Notes: a model not told the origin generated them from the letters alone. A stretch of DNA of 64,000 nucleotides from Salinibacterium sp. PAMC 21357 (GCF_000247645.1 NZ_AHWA01000004.1:124001-188000); one strand, 5' to 3'; positions 24,686-33,221 are shown, counted from the first letter of the stretch. Made by a program: numbers and translations.

Positions 24686-26289
24686 TGGGAAGGATCCGCG
24701 TCGGCGACAGTCGCTGCGAGATTGGCGAGTGGATCAAGAAACACGTCGAACCCTCCGGGGTCTGTGGTTTCTGCGCGTAGAGCGAAGTAGCCTCCGCGCA
24801 CGGCGAATAGATAGCCAGCCTTCCAGAGGATGCCGACCGTTACCGACACTGTGGGGCCAAAGCCCATCACGACGGGGAGTCCGGTGTCGATCACGCCAGC
24901 GCTCAGAGGGTGTTCCCCGAAGGATGAAGAAACATACACGCTCGCAACGCTGCTGAGCGGTGCGCTGCCCGCTCCCCCGCCCGCAATGGTCATTGCTTCG
25001 ACGGAGCGAAAGATTCCGCGGAAGGAATCGAAATAGACGTAGCATCGCTGCACCTCGCGCGCGGCGGCGTCAACAGCGATTGACGTGAGCGACTCGATAA
25101 GGTCTTGCCTGTGCGCGGCGGAAAGTCGAGTGCGCGCCACCGCGGCCATTTCAGCGGCGACCGCAGTGGCCCAGTCGCGAGGCGCACCGAAAGGGAGCCC
25201 GGGCCCACAATCGGGAATTGCGATCCAATCCGGCGGATGACTCACGAGAACACTCGGCGGCGGATGTTCGCTGGACGAATTTGCCCCACCGATGACGGCG
25301 TTACGGGAGCGTTCAGCAGCCTCGCGGAGGCGGGCATTGGGCGAACTACTCAGTGGTCGCCCCGTTCGCGCGGCTTCACGCCATTCTTCGTTGACGGCAA
25401 CCAGCTTCTGGTTTGTCTCGAAGACAAGGGCGGGAGGCTCGTTCGGATCCCGCGGCCCCACTACTTTCTGATACCGATACCACGAGACTGCGGCGAGGGT
25501 GCTCGCTGCGAGGAACGCCCACAGGTATTCGGGCGCGTAGACCTCTTTACCTCGTTGTTGAACGCCCGGGGACAGCAGCAGAAAGGTCACCGCCGCCACA
25601 ATCGCGTGCGGTCCGACACCGAATGGATTGACAAAAGGCGACCGTGGAGAGAAACGACGTTCTGCGGGTCCGGGCAACCACCACCGCGAGGGTTTCCGAC
25701 AGATAATCATCGCCGCGGCGATCACCGCGAGCCACGCGAAGGCCGCCCCCACCGGAAGTCCGTTGCCGGGCAAGGTGGTGAGGACGCACAGCGGGTCATC
25801 CGAACAACGATCAACTTTGGCCTGAGTCCACGTCGAATTCGCGATCAGAGCGGCGATGAGGGGGCCGATAAAAAGCGCGGCGATGAATCCAAGCGACGAG
25901 TACACCAGCACCCATCCCACGGTGAGTCCGATTCGCTGATCTGCGTGTTGCTCGCGGATCGCCGCGACGCTCCCCTCAACCACGGGGAATCGTCGACTGC
26001 GAATGACGAGCGCGACAAGCCCAGCGAACCAGGCAGCACCGATCCAGATCAGTGGTGCTTCGGTCAGGATGGCGACCGTCGTGCAGGCGGGATCTCCTGA
26101 GCATTCGACGATTCGTTGTGCTGGCCAGGCAGTAGAGGAGACGACAACGTTGACTAGCCGCCACAAAGCGAGCACGGCGACAGCGGCCACCGCAATGAAG
26201 AATGCCGTCACTCCGACGATGACGTGGCGCGGTTGACCCGAAAAAGTGCCCCGATCACCTGCGGCCAACCTGGCAAATAATGTGCTCAT
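24682..26289 (-). CDS. Polytopic membrane protein with CSDD-x-x-C loops, paralogue B
   Basis: A 535-residue paralogue of the gene directly downstream, sharing the whole architecture. The two loop modules read STAWPAQRIVECSGDPAC and STWTQAKVDRCSDDPLC, the helix entry reads KEVYAPEYLWAFLAAST, and the soluble domain has PPDWIAIPDCGPGLPF. Identity between the pair is clearly below full length, so the duplication is old. It is the first gene of the long minus-strand cluster; the promoter should lie in the 209 bases between it and the divergent dehydrogenase. Function unknown. Confidence 0.75.
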   Translation of the reverse strand: MSTLFARLAAGDRGTFSGQPRHVIVGVTAFFIAVAAVAVLALWRLVNVVVSSTAWPAQRIVECSGDPACTTVAILTEAPLIWIGAAWFAGLVALVIRSRRFPVVEGSVAAIREQHADQRIGLTVGWVLVYSSLGFIAALFIGPLIAALIANSTWTQAKVDRCSDDPLCVLTTLPGNGLPVGAAFAWLAVIAAAMIICRKPSRWWLPGPAERRFSPRSPFVNPFGVGPHAIVAAVTFLLLSPGVQQRGKEVYAPEYLWAFLAASTLAAVSWYRYQKVVGPRDPNEPPALVFETNQKLVAVNEEWREAARTGRPLSSSPNARLREAAERSRNAVIGGANSSSEHPPPSVLVSHPPDWIAIPDCGPGLPFGAPRDWATAVAAEMAAVARTRLSAAHRQDLIESLTSIAVDAAAREVQRCYVYFDSFRGIFRSVEAMTIAGGGAGSAPLSSVASVYVSSSFGEHPLSAGVIDTGLPVVMGFGPTVSVTVGILWKAGYLFAVRGGYFALRAETTDPGGFDVFLDPLANLAATVADADPSH

Positions 26290-26498
26290 TCATCGATCTT
26301 TCTGCTGCTGGAGAGCACTCGCTCTCGGCCACGGGCAACAGTAATCGACAGCCTAAGGATTCGTCAGCTCCCACGGTAGCAACGAATAGGCGACAGCGCT
26401 GAAACCCGGCGGTATGCTGACCAGAGCGCACCACCCTCGCGCTACCACCACTTGCCATTTTGTTTTTTGCCCACAAGGCCAACTCGCAGGAGAAGTTC

Positions 26499-27584
26499 AT
26501 GATTACACAAACGTCAACGACGTTAGAAGCCCCCGTATCCGCCATCGAAAATGCGGATTTCACCCACGAGAACGTGCTCATTTCTACGGGCAAACGTTCC
26601 GGCCTCGTCATTAGCGTCGCCGTGCACTCCACCATCCTCGGTCAGGCTCTCGGTGGCGCTCGAATGTGGAACTACCCGCACTGGACGGATGCTGTCGCTG
26701 ACTCCCTTCGCCTCTCTGCGGCGATGACGCTCAAGAACTCGGCCGCTGGCCTCAACCGCGGTGGCGGAAAATCCGTCATCCATATCCCTATGGGCGTTGC
26801 ACTCACCGCTGAGCAGAAGCGTGACGCCATGCTCGACCTTGGTGATGCCATCGAAAGCCTCAACGGCACGTACATGACTGCCGAAGATGTGGGCACGAGC
26901 GCAGAGCTCATGTCGGTCGTCGCTGAACGCACCGAACATGTCTGTGGCCTTCCCGCCGATCAGGGTGGTGCCGGCGAACCCGCTGACGCCACTGCCGCTG
27001 GAGTGCACGCCAGCATCCTGGCCACTTGCGAAGCACTCTTCGGCACCCGGGATGTAGCTGGCCGTCACTTGATAATTTCTGGCCTCGGTCAGGTGGGTGG
27101 CCGTTTGGCACGCTCGCTTTCCGCCGCCGGCGCGGTGTTGACGGTCACCGATGTAAACCTCGATCGCAAATTGCTTGCGGCCGAACTCGACGCCAACTGG
27201 GTCGATGCCGATGAGGCACACAGTGTGGTTGCCGACATCTATGTTCCCTGCGGCATGGGTGGTGCACTGACCCCCCGCGTCATCCGCGAACTCAACGTCA
27301 GCGGCGTTGTCGGTGCTGCGAACAACCAGTTGGCCCAACACGATGGTGCAGAAGCTCTTGCTGAGCGCGGCATTCTTTGGGCCCCCGACTTTGTGGTGAA
27401 CGGTGGCGGGGTTATCTACCTCGACATGGCGTCAGAACCGGATGCTGATGCCGATGCGATCGCGAAACGCGTCGAGGCCATCGGCGACACCGTCACCACC
27501 ATCTTTCGCGATTCTGCTGCTCAGGGCATCACGACTCTGGATGCTGCGGAGCGTCTCGCTCAGTCGCGACTCGTCACTCACTAG
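26499..27584 (+). CDS. Glu/Leu/Phe/Val dehydrogenase (leucine or valine dehydrogenase-like)
   Basis: NAD-dependent oxidative deamination of a branched-chain or related amino acid, cytoplasmic. The ATG at 26499 has AGGAG 6 bases upstream; it gives 361 residues, the usual length. The substrate and catalytic lysine region is GLNRGGGKSVIHIP, and the segment MTAEDVGTSAELM and the Rossmann motif ISGLGQVGGRLARSL follow in the correct order. The short length separates it from hexameric glutamate dehydrogenases and fits leucine, valine or phenylalanine dehydrogenase. The exact substrate cannot be read from sequence. It is monocistronic, with a strong terminator after it. Confidence 0.88.
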   Translation: MITQTSTTLEAPVSAIENADFTHENVLISTGKRSGLVISVAVHSTILGQALGGARMWNYPHWTDAVADSLRLSAAMTLKNSAAGLNRGGGKSVIHIPMGVALTAEQKRDAMLDLGDAIESLNGTYMTAEDVGTSAELMSVVAERTEHVCGLPADQGGAGEPADATAAGVHASILATCEALFGTRDVAGRHLIISGLGQVGGRLARSLSAAGAVLTVTDVNLDRKLLAAELDANWVDADEAHSVVADIYVPCGMGGALTPRVIRELNVSGVVGAANNQLAQHDGAEALAERGILWAPDFVVNGGGVIYLDMASEPDADADAIAKRVEAIGDTVTTIFRDSAAQGITTLDAAERLAQSRLVTH

Positions 27585-27629
27585 CCCGGAGGTTTGCGCC
27601 ACGAGGCGCGAAATTCACACGGCTTAACG

Positions 27630-27690
27630 AAACGCGCGGTGCACGCACCCTTCGAGCTACTGCTCGGGGTGCTGCACCGCGCGTTTTCTG
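27630..27690. terminator. Bidirectional intrinsic terminator
   Basis: A perfect 14-bp stem, AAACGCGCGGTGCA at 27630-27643 with its complement at 27673-27686, ends in TTTT. Inside the loop a second stem (GCACCC with GGGTGC, then CGAGC with GCTCG) extends the hairpin. It lies between two convergent genes, the dehydrogenase and terC, and can serve both. Confidence 0.85.
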
Positions 27691-27707
27691 TTGTTCGCTG
27701 CGAGTGC

Positions 27708-27776
27708 GCGGGTCGCGCGTTAGTTGGATCGCGCGTTAGTCGATCGCACGCAGGCCGGTCGCGTGTTAGTCGATCG
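27708..27776. repeat. Triplicated TerC stop-codon segment
   Basis: The bases around the terC stop (TCGCGTGTTAGTCGATCG on the plus strand) recur twice more downstream as TCGCGCGTTAGTCGATCG and a shorter TCGCGCGTTAGTTGGATC. The first two TAA stops are exactly 30 bases apart and in the same frame. This looks like a small tandem duplication of the gene end, leaving a backup stop codon. Confidence 0.7.
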
Positions 27777-28767
27777 AGACGCTCTCGAGCTCGCGCTTCT
27801 TGTCGCGACGCATCTTGGCCAGGCTCGCGAGCACGGCTACTGCCATCGCCGCCAAGATCACGATCAACGACGTCCACGTGCCAATCTCGGGCGCCCAGTC
27901 AACATGTTCTCCGCCATTGATGAACGGCAGTTCGTTGACGTGCAGGGCGTGGAAGAACAGCTTCACACCGATGAACCCCAGCACGAAGGCGATGCCGTAG
28001 TGCAGGTACTCGAGCTTGTCGATAAGGTCGCCAAGCAAGAAGTACAGCTGACGTAGCCCCATGAGCGCGAAGATATTGGCGGTGAACACGATGAACGGGT
28101 CGGTGGTGATTCCGAAGATTGCAGGAATCGAGTCGATCGCGAACACGAGGTCGGTAATACCGAGGGCCACGAACACGACGAGGATCGGTGTGAAGACCTT
28201 CTTGCCATCGATTGTGGTGCGCACTTTGCCACCATCGAAGTTCGGGGTGATGTTGATGTGCTTACGCAAGAAGCGGATGATTCCGCTCTCGGTTTCTTCC
28301 ATGTCGTCATGGTTTTCGAACACCTGGCGAATGGCCGTGTAGAGCAGGAATGCCCCAAAGATGTAAAAGATGAAGCTGAAGTTTTCGATCAGTTGAGCGC
28401 CGAGGAGGATAAAGATTCCGCGCAGTACGAGCGCGATCAGGATGCCCACCATCAGCACTTCTTGTTGGTACTTTCGCGGCACCGAGAATCGACCCATGAT
28501 GATCACGAAGACGAATAAGTTATCGATGGACAGACTGTATTCAGTGACCCAACCGGCGATGAACTGACCGGCTTGCTCCACGTCGCCAAGCAAGAACATG
28601 AGGAGCGCAAAAACAAGCGCCAAAGTGACGTAGAAACCCACCCACAGTGCGGATTCTTTGGTGCTGGGAATGTGAGGGCGCTTGTAGGCCAAGATCAGAT
28701 CGGCTGTGAGAATAACCAGCAGAACCGTCATCGACGTTACTTCGAACCAAATAGGCAGAGTGGTCAA
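27766..28767 (-). CDS. TerC-family integral membrane protein (Alx/YceF type), putative Mn2+ exporter
   Basis: A 333-residue protein with about nine transmembrane helices. TerC hallmarks are present: EYSLSIDNLFVFVIIMGRF and ITDLVFAIDSIPAIFGIT, each carrying the membrane acidic residues thought to bind metal. Family members such as Alx and MeeF-type proteins export manganese, often to load secreted enzymes. The start appears to be a TTG at 28767, with an alternative ATG 12 codons later; there is no strong ribosome site, which fits control by the riboswitch just upstream. The tail is charged (KMRRDKKRE). Confidence 0.9.
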   Translation of the reverse strand: MTTLPIWFEVTSMTVLLVILTADLILAYKRPHIPSTKESALWVGFYVTLALVFALLMFLLGDVEQAGQFIAGWVTEYSLSIDNLFVFVIIMGRFSVPRKYQQEVLMVGILIALVLRGIFILLGAQLIENFSFIFYIFGAFLLYTAIRQVFENHDDMEETESGIIRFLRKHINITPNFDGGKVRTTIDGKKVFTPILVVFVALGITDLVFAIDSIPAIFGITTDPFIVFTANIFALMGLRQLYFLLGDLIDKLEYLHYGIAFVLGFIGVKLFFHALHVNELPFINGGEHVDWAPEIGTWTSLIVILAAMAVAVLASLAKMRRDKKRELESVSID

Positions 28768-28802
28768 GAGAATCCATTCAAGGGTTTCGAGGCGTGGTGG
28801 GA

Positions 28803-28911
28803 CTCGAAAGTCTCTCCCGCATCCAAAAGAATTGTGGATGCCGTTGCCCCGGAGCCACTACTGAGTGGCTCGTATTGACGAGTACAACGAGGTGGGATAC
28901 TCCCCTTCGCG
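28803..28911 (-). ncRNA. yybP-ykoY (Mn2+) riboswitch upstream of terC
   Basis: Read on the minus strand, the leader has the conserved blocks of this class: CGAAGGGGAGTA at the 5' side, a GTCAATACG segment, a perfect hairpin GAGCCACT-CAGT-like loop-AGTGGCTC, and GAGACTTTCGAG at the 3' side. The outer CGAAGG can pair with CUUUCG to close P1. The class binds Mn2+ and is typical of TerC/Alx and Mn-exporter leaders, so high manganese should switch expression on. The 3' boundary lies about 40 bases before the terC start; no clear terminator hairpin is seen, so control is probably at translation. Confidence 0.82.
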
Positions 28912-29005
28912 ATCACTATGGTAACCGATTCTCGCTCGGAAGTTGTGGTGTTTCTCCCAGCTTCAGCACCGCTCGATAGATCAGCGATTGCTGTATGGTC
29001 AGTGG

Positions 29006-29434
29006 ATGCTGACTAGTGCTTCGCGCGTTGATGTAATGAACCGACTCGGTCGAGCCATGGCCGACCCCACCCGCGCACGAATCCTCCTAGCGTTGCTAGA
29101 GAAGCCCGGCTACCCAGTGCAGCTCGCGCACGATCTCGAACTGACCCGTAGCAACGTCTCCAATCACCTCACGTGCTTGCGCGGCTGCGGACTCGTCGCT
29201 GCAACCCCCGAGGGCCGCTCGACTCGCTACGAGATCGCCGATGCTCACCTCACCCGCGCACTGACCGCCGTTGTCAACGTCGTACTCGCTGTCGACGACG
29301 GTGCCCCCTGTGCCGACGACAACTGCGATGTTCCGCTCTGCTGCTCGGCGTCTGCTTCGTCGTCGGAGCTCGACGATTCGGGCTCAACCCCCGACGTGGG
29401 CTCAACCCCCAACACGGGCTCAGGCGCAGCGTGA
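29006..29434 (+). CDS. cmtR: ArsR/SmtB-family metal sensor, CmtR type
   Basis: Winged-helix repressor that releases DNA on binding Cd(II)/Pb(II)-like ions. From the ATG at 29006 the cysteines fall at residues 57 and 61 (CLRGC in the recognition-helix region) and 102, exactly the ligand positions known in Mycobacterium tuberculosis CmtR. The core ADPTRARILLAL and LTRSNVSNHLTCLRGCGL is near-identical to that family. A Ser/Thr/Gly-rich tail with an extra NCDVPLCC cluster extends the protein to 142 residues. The stop overlaps the P-type ATPase start (GTGA), so the pair is a metal-responsive operon, probably autoregulated. Confidence 0.93.
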   Translation: MLTSASRVDVMNRLGRAMADPTRARILLALLEKPGYPVQLAHDLELTRSNVSNHLTCLRGCGLVAATPEGRSTRYEIADAHLTRALTAVVNVVLAVDDGAPCADDNCDVPLCCSASASSSELDDSGSTPDVGSTPNTGSGAA

Positions 29435-31497
29435 GCGAAGAGTGCTGCGGCACCGCGAAGCCGCAATCCGCATCACCAGTCGCAGCCGTATCCGTCTCAG
29501 CAGCATCCAGCGCCGCAGCACCCGGCGCCGCTCTAGGCGCGCAAAGTCCCGGCACGACCGACAGCACTCGCCCAAACTCTTCCTCTGACGTCGTCGAGCC
29601 GGATGGCGGCCTCGCTCCGTGGTGGCGCGATCGCGCGCTAGCCCTACCCGCACTTTCGGGAGTTCTTCTCATCGCAAGCGGGCTTGAGATAGCAGCCGGG
29701 GTGACCGGTTGGCCGGTGACGGTCACGCAAGCTGCCGGGCTCGCCGCTGGCGCCGCTACCTTTGTTCCTGGTGCGCTTCGCCGCTTAGCTCGGGGATCAC
29801 TCGGGGTGGGGCTACTGATGACAATCGCAGCGGTCGGTGCCGTGCTTCTTGGTCATGTCGGCGAAGCGGCCGCCCTCGCCTTCCTCTTTTCCATCGCCGA
29901 AGCTCTCGAAGATCGAGCACTGGATCGCGCCCGTCACAGCCTGAGAGCGTTGCTCGATTTGATTCCCGCGACGGCACGTATCGAGCGCAACGGAAATGTA
30001 GTACAGGTCGTTGCCACCGAAATCGTCGTCGGAGATGTTTTTCTTGTGCGCGCCGGCGAGCGCGTCGCAACGGATGCCATTGTCGCGAGCGGGCGCAGCA
30101 GCGTCAATACCGCTGCCGTAACCGGTGAGTCGATCCCCCTGGCGGTCGATGCTGGAGACACTGTTCTCGCGGGGTCTATCAACGGTATTGGCGCACTGCG
30201 CCTCCGCGCGACCTCACCCGGCACGGATAACTCGCTGACGACGATCGTACGATTGGTCGAAGAGGCCAACGCCCGCAAGGGCAATCGGGCCCGACTAGCC
30301 GACAGAATTGCTCGCCCGCTCGTGCCTATCGTTCTCGCCATTGCCGGCGCCATTGTCGGTTTCGGCTTTCTCGTCGGAGACCCGGAACTGTGGACTGAGC
30401 GCGCGCTCGTTGTGCTCGTAGCGGCCTCCCCCTGCGCGCTCGCAATCGCAGTGCCCGTCACCGTGATTTCCGCGATCGGTGCGGCGAGCAAACTGGGCAT
30501 CATCGTAAAGTCTGGCGCCGCCTTTGAACGGATGGGCAGCATCCGCACTGTCGCCTTCGACAAGACCGGCACCCTGACCCGCAACACTCCCGCCGTGGTG
30601 GCAGTCGAGACGGCGCCGGGCTTCAGCCGTGAAGATGTGTTGCGCTTTGCCGCGGCACTCGAAATGCACAGCACTCACCCCCTCGCGAGCGCCATCCTCG
30701 CTGAGCACCCGCAGCCTCCCCGCGCCCAGGACGCAACAGAGGATGCGGGCTACGGGCTCACGGGTATTGTCGACAACGCGCGCATCCGTGTCGGAAACAC
30801 TCGATGGATTGATCCCGCCGAACTCTCGACTAGCGCCAGCACTCTTGCCGACAACGGGATGACGGTCGTAGCGGTGGAACGCGACGGTCAGGCCATTGGG
30901 CTGCTCGGCATTCGCGACGAACTGCGGCCGAATGCTGCGCAGGCAATCGCGCAATTGCAGTCCACGGGCATCCGCACCCTCATGCTGACGGGAGATAACC
31001 CGCGCACTGCTACCGCCCTCGCCTCCGAGGCGGGAATCAGTGATGTGCGTGCCTCGCTTCTGCCGATCGACAAGGCCCGCGCCATCGAGGAACTTGTCGC
31101 CGAGGCCCCCACGGCGATGGTCGGCGATGGCATCAACGATGCACCGGCCCTAGCCTCGGCCGATGTGGGCATTGCGATGGGCGCAACTGGTTCGGCCTCG
31201 GCCGTCGAATCAGCGGACGTCGCGTTCACGGGCAGCGACCTGAGGCTTATCCCTGTTGCCTTGCGTCATGCGCGGCGGGGCAGGCGCATCATGACGGGCA
31301 ACATTGCGCTTTCGCTCGCGATCATTATCGTGCTCTTTCCGCTAGCGCTTACCGGAGTTCTCGGCTTGGCGGGTGTCGTGCTTGTGCACGAGATCGCCGA
31401 GCTGGTGGTCATCGCTAACGGGCTGCGAGCGGCGCGACTCTCCCCCAGCCTCGGGACAGTTGCCCCACTCGCGCCGCACTCGCCGCCTTCGCCTTAG
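29431..31497 (+). CDS. Heavy-metal P1B-type ATPase (SPC type), metal efflux
   Basis: ATP-driven export of a divalent metal across the membrane. I place the start at the GTG overlapping the cmtR stop, giving 688 residues; reading further upstream gives Arg/Cys-rich non-protein-like sequence. The N-terminus has SEECCG but no CxxC domain. Motifs in order: TGES phosphatase loop, membrane SPCALAIAVPV (about 333), DKTGTLTRN phosphorylation site (Asp near 377), GDGINDAPALASADVG (about 565). The last helices show HEIAELVVIANGLR. The SPC motif and lack of heavy-metal domains fit the P1B-4-like group, as in CtpG linked to CmtR in mycobacteria; cadmium, cobalt or zinc are the likely ions. Confidence 0.92.
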   Translation: MSEECCGTAKPQSASPVAAVSVSAASSAAAPGAALGAQSPGTTDSTRPNSSSDVVEPDGGLAPWWRDRALALPALSGVLLIASGLEIAAGVTGWPVTVTQAAGLAAGAATFVPGALRRLARGSLGVGLLMTIAAVGAVLLGHVGEAAALAFLFSIAEALEDRALDRARHSLRALLDLIPATARIERNGNVVQVVATEIVVGDVFLVRAGERVATDAIVASGRSSVNTAAVTGESIPLAVDAGDTVLAGSINGIGALRLRATSPGTDNSLTTIVRLVEEANARKGNRARLADRIARPLVPIVLAIAGAIVGFGFLVGDPELWTERALVVLVAASPCALAIAVPVTVISAIGAASKLGIIVKSGAAFERMGSIRTVAFDKTGTLTRNTPAVVAVETAPGFSREDVLRFAAALEMHSTHPLASAILAEHPQPPRAQDATEDAGYGLTGIVDNARIRVGNTRWIDPAELSTSASTLADNGMTVVAVERDGQAIGLLGIRDELRPNAAQAIAQLQSTGIRTLMLTGDNPRTATALASEAGISDVRASLLPIDKARAIEELVAEAPTAMVGDGINDAPALASADVGIAMGATGSASAVESADVAFTGSDLRLIPVALRHARRGRRIMTGNIALSLAIIIVLFPLALTGVLGLAGVVLVHEIAELVVIANGLRAARLSPSLGTVAPLAPHSPPSP

Positions 31498-32738
31498 GTG
31501 TACCAACTGGGTTCAGGCACCTCGTTGAGCAGCACATACTGACCAACCTCACGCTTTTTGTAAGGCGCCGGGTCGTGCAGGCTGTGGGTGCGAAGATTAC
31601 GCCAATAGATGTCCAGACCGACCGAATTTGCGGATGCCCGCGCGCCCGTTAGCTCGAATACCTTCGTGGCGACTTCGAGCCCGTCTTCACTGATGCGCAG
31701 CTTGCCGGCGGCAATTCGCACCGCAATTTCTCCGCGGCGTCGCGCGGTGAGCTCGGTGCGCGGCGCATGCAGGACGGCGCTGATCTCGGCTCCAACAGAG
31801 TTGAGGAGGGCTTCATCCGCCCACAGTTTTGACTGCAACTGGCCATAGCCTTCGAGGATGTACCACTCCTCTGACGCGTGGGCTTTGTTGTCTCCGCCAT
31901 ATGGCCACGCACGGCTCTTGGTGCGTGTATAGGCGGAGGCATTCTCGATGGCAGCGTGAGCTATGCCGAGATAGAAGTTGGCGAACACCAGCTGGATGGC
32001 CGGAACGTTGAGGGTGCCATAGGTGAGCGGCTGAAATTCTTTGCCGACGAAACCCAGTGCCGTTGCCCAGCTGGTGCGCACACCATTGATCTGAACTGAA
32101 CCCGATTCGGTGAGGCGCTGCCCAAGATTGTCCCAATCGCCATTGAAGACAATCGCGGGCTGATCAGTGGGAACGATCGCAAAGACGTGGGTGTCGGTTC
32201 CTTCGAGAATTCCCTCGAGCACGGTGAGGTCAGAGACAACGCCGCCCGTGGAGAATGACTTGTTGCCCGTGAAGATGATGTCACCGCCGTCGTCGGCCAC
32301 GGTCAGATCGGAATCCCGAGGGTTGACCGCGCCACCGATGAGAAAGTTGTTCTCCGTGTACTGCTTTTCGACGGCCGCGATTTGCTCGTCAGTGCCCACC
32401 AGTCGTGCCGCCCAGGCCCAAAGGTAGTGGTAGCCCAGAAGTTGACCGATAGAGCCGTCTCCGCGGGCAATGGTGCGGATAACTTTATAAGTCGTCTCCC
32501 ACGGCTGCCCACCACCACCGTGTTCGATAGGGCCGAGCAGAGTCACCAGGCCAGCGTCTTTGAGCAGTTTCACCTCGGCGCGTGGCGGCAACTTTGCGAC
32601 ATCTCGCTCGACGGCGTCGGCCGCGAGGATGTCAGAGACCTCCTCGGCACGCTGCAACCAGCCTTCTGGCGTGGTCGGACGGGGAACGGAGGCCCAACGG
32701 TTCTCGGTTATCGCACTGGTGACGGTGACATCAGACAT
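31494..32738 (-). CDS. DszC/SfnB-like flavin-dependent monooxygenase (acyl-CoA dehydrogenase fold)
   Basis: A 414-residue acyl-CoA-dehydrogenase-fold protein closest in pattern to the DszC/SoxC/SfnB group, which use reduced FMN and oxygen on organosulfur compounds. Supporting segments are YKVIRTIARGDGSIGQLLGYH, NPRDSDL, TGNKSFSTGGVVSDL and the C-terminal HSLHDPAPYKKREVGQYVL, the last being typical of DszC relatives. The start has AAGGAG 8 bases upstream. The end overlaps the convergent ATPase gene by 4 bases. A role in sulfur scavenging is likely, but the substrate cannot be told from sequence. Confidence 0.82.
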   Translation of the reverse strand: MSDVTVTSAITENRWASVPRPTTPEGWLQRAEEVSDILAADAVERDVAKLPPRAEVKLLKDAGLVTLLGPIEHGGGGQPWETTYKVIRTIARGDGSIGQLLGYHYLWAWAARLVGTDEQIAAVEKQYTENNFLIGGAVNPRDSDLTVADDGGDIIFTGNKSFSTGGVVSDLTVLEGILEGTDTHVFAIVPTDQPAIVFNGDWDNLGQRLTESGSVQINGVRTSWATALGFVGKEFQPLTYGTLNVPAIQLVFANFYLGIAHAAIENASAYTRTKSRAWPYGGDNKAHASEEWYILEGYGQLQSKLWADEALLNSVGAEISAVLHAPRTELTARRRGEIAVRIAAGKLRISEDGLEVATKVFELTGARASANSVGLDIYWRNLRTHSLHDPAPYKKREVGQYVLLNEVPEPSWYT

Positions 32739-32754
32739 GGTGTTGCTCCTTAGA

Positions 32755-32786
32755 TGTAGACCCCCTTTTCTGGGTGGTGTGGGCTA
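32755..32786. promoter_or_regulatory. Inverted repeat upstream of the DszC-like gene
   Basis: TGTAG and CTACA half-sites flank a 22-base centre that itself contains a CCCCC/GGG pairing. The element is 17 bases upstream of the gene start and just upstream of its ribosome site. It could be an operator or a leader hairpin; I see no match to a known riboswitch. Confidence 0.35.
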
Positions 32787-32875
32787 CATCCTGTGCCCGA
32801 TCTCATGCAACGTCGAGTTTGTGTCGACTATGTTGCGTTGCGCTACTACTTGTTACGAATCGTGTGGATTCGTGA

Positions 32876-33076
32876 CTAATCGCGCGGGTGTATTTTGGTG
32901 CGCATCCGCCGCCACAGCGACCGCACTCGGCGGCGGGTTCTCATCCAGAATGCCCGCGATCGAGCGCGGGCGGCGGCGTGCCGTTCAGCTTCTTGCTGCC
33001 GCTCCTGCATGAAAGCCTTCATGCCTTCCTTGTTGCGAGTCCGGACCCACTGACCGTTTCCGCCACCCATAAACAT
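32876..33076 (-). CDS. Small basic protein of unknown function
   Basis: From the ATG at 33076 this gives 66 residues, very rich in Arg, with QWVRTRNKEGMKAFMQER at the N-terminal side, then an Ala/Arg helix and a C-terminal SLWRRMRTKIHPRD. A start two codons later is also possible, and the frame is open 23 codons further up. The even amphipathic pattern and GAGG-like ribosome site support a real gene; I do not recognise the family. The strong positive charge suggests binding to nucleic acid or membrane lipid. Confidence 0.5.
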   Translation of the reverse strand: MFMGGGNGQWVRTRNKEGMKAFMQERQQEAERHAAARARSRAFWMRTRRRVRSLWRRMRTKIHPRD

Positions 33077-33221
33077 CCTCGTCACAGCCCTTCTACCTTG
33101 CAATCTCGTGCTTCCACTGTAGGCACGAGCCCGCGATTTTTGCACGCGAACGACAGACTCCGAAGACGGTTCTCGGTTAGCCTTGATCGCAACTCACTGT
33201 CAATTTTCAGCCGGAGATTTC

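Noticed and set aside
25105-26100. 331-codon open frame opposite membrane paralogue B
   Set aside because: Shadow frame rich in Arg and Gly; the minus-strand frame has transmembrane helices and a paralogue next to it.
29173-29430. In-frame N-terminal extension of the P-type ATPase
   Set aside because: Arg/Cys-rich antisense-like sequence inside cmtR; the GTG overlapping the cmtR stop gives a normal protein.
29934-30674. 246-codon minus-strand frame opposite the P-type ATPase
   Set aside because: Shadow of a certain gene.
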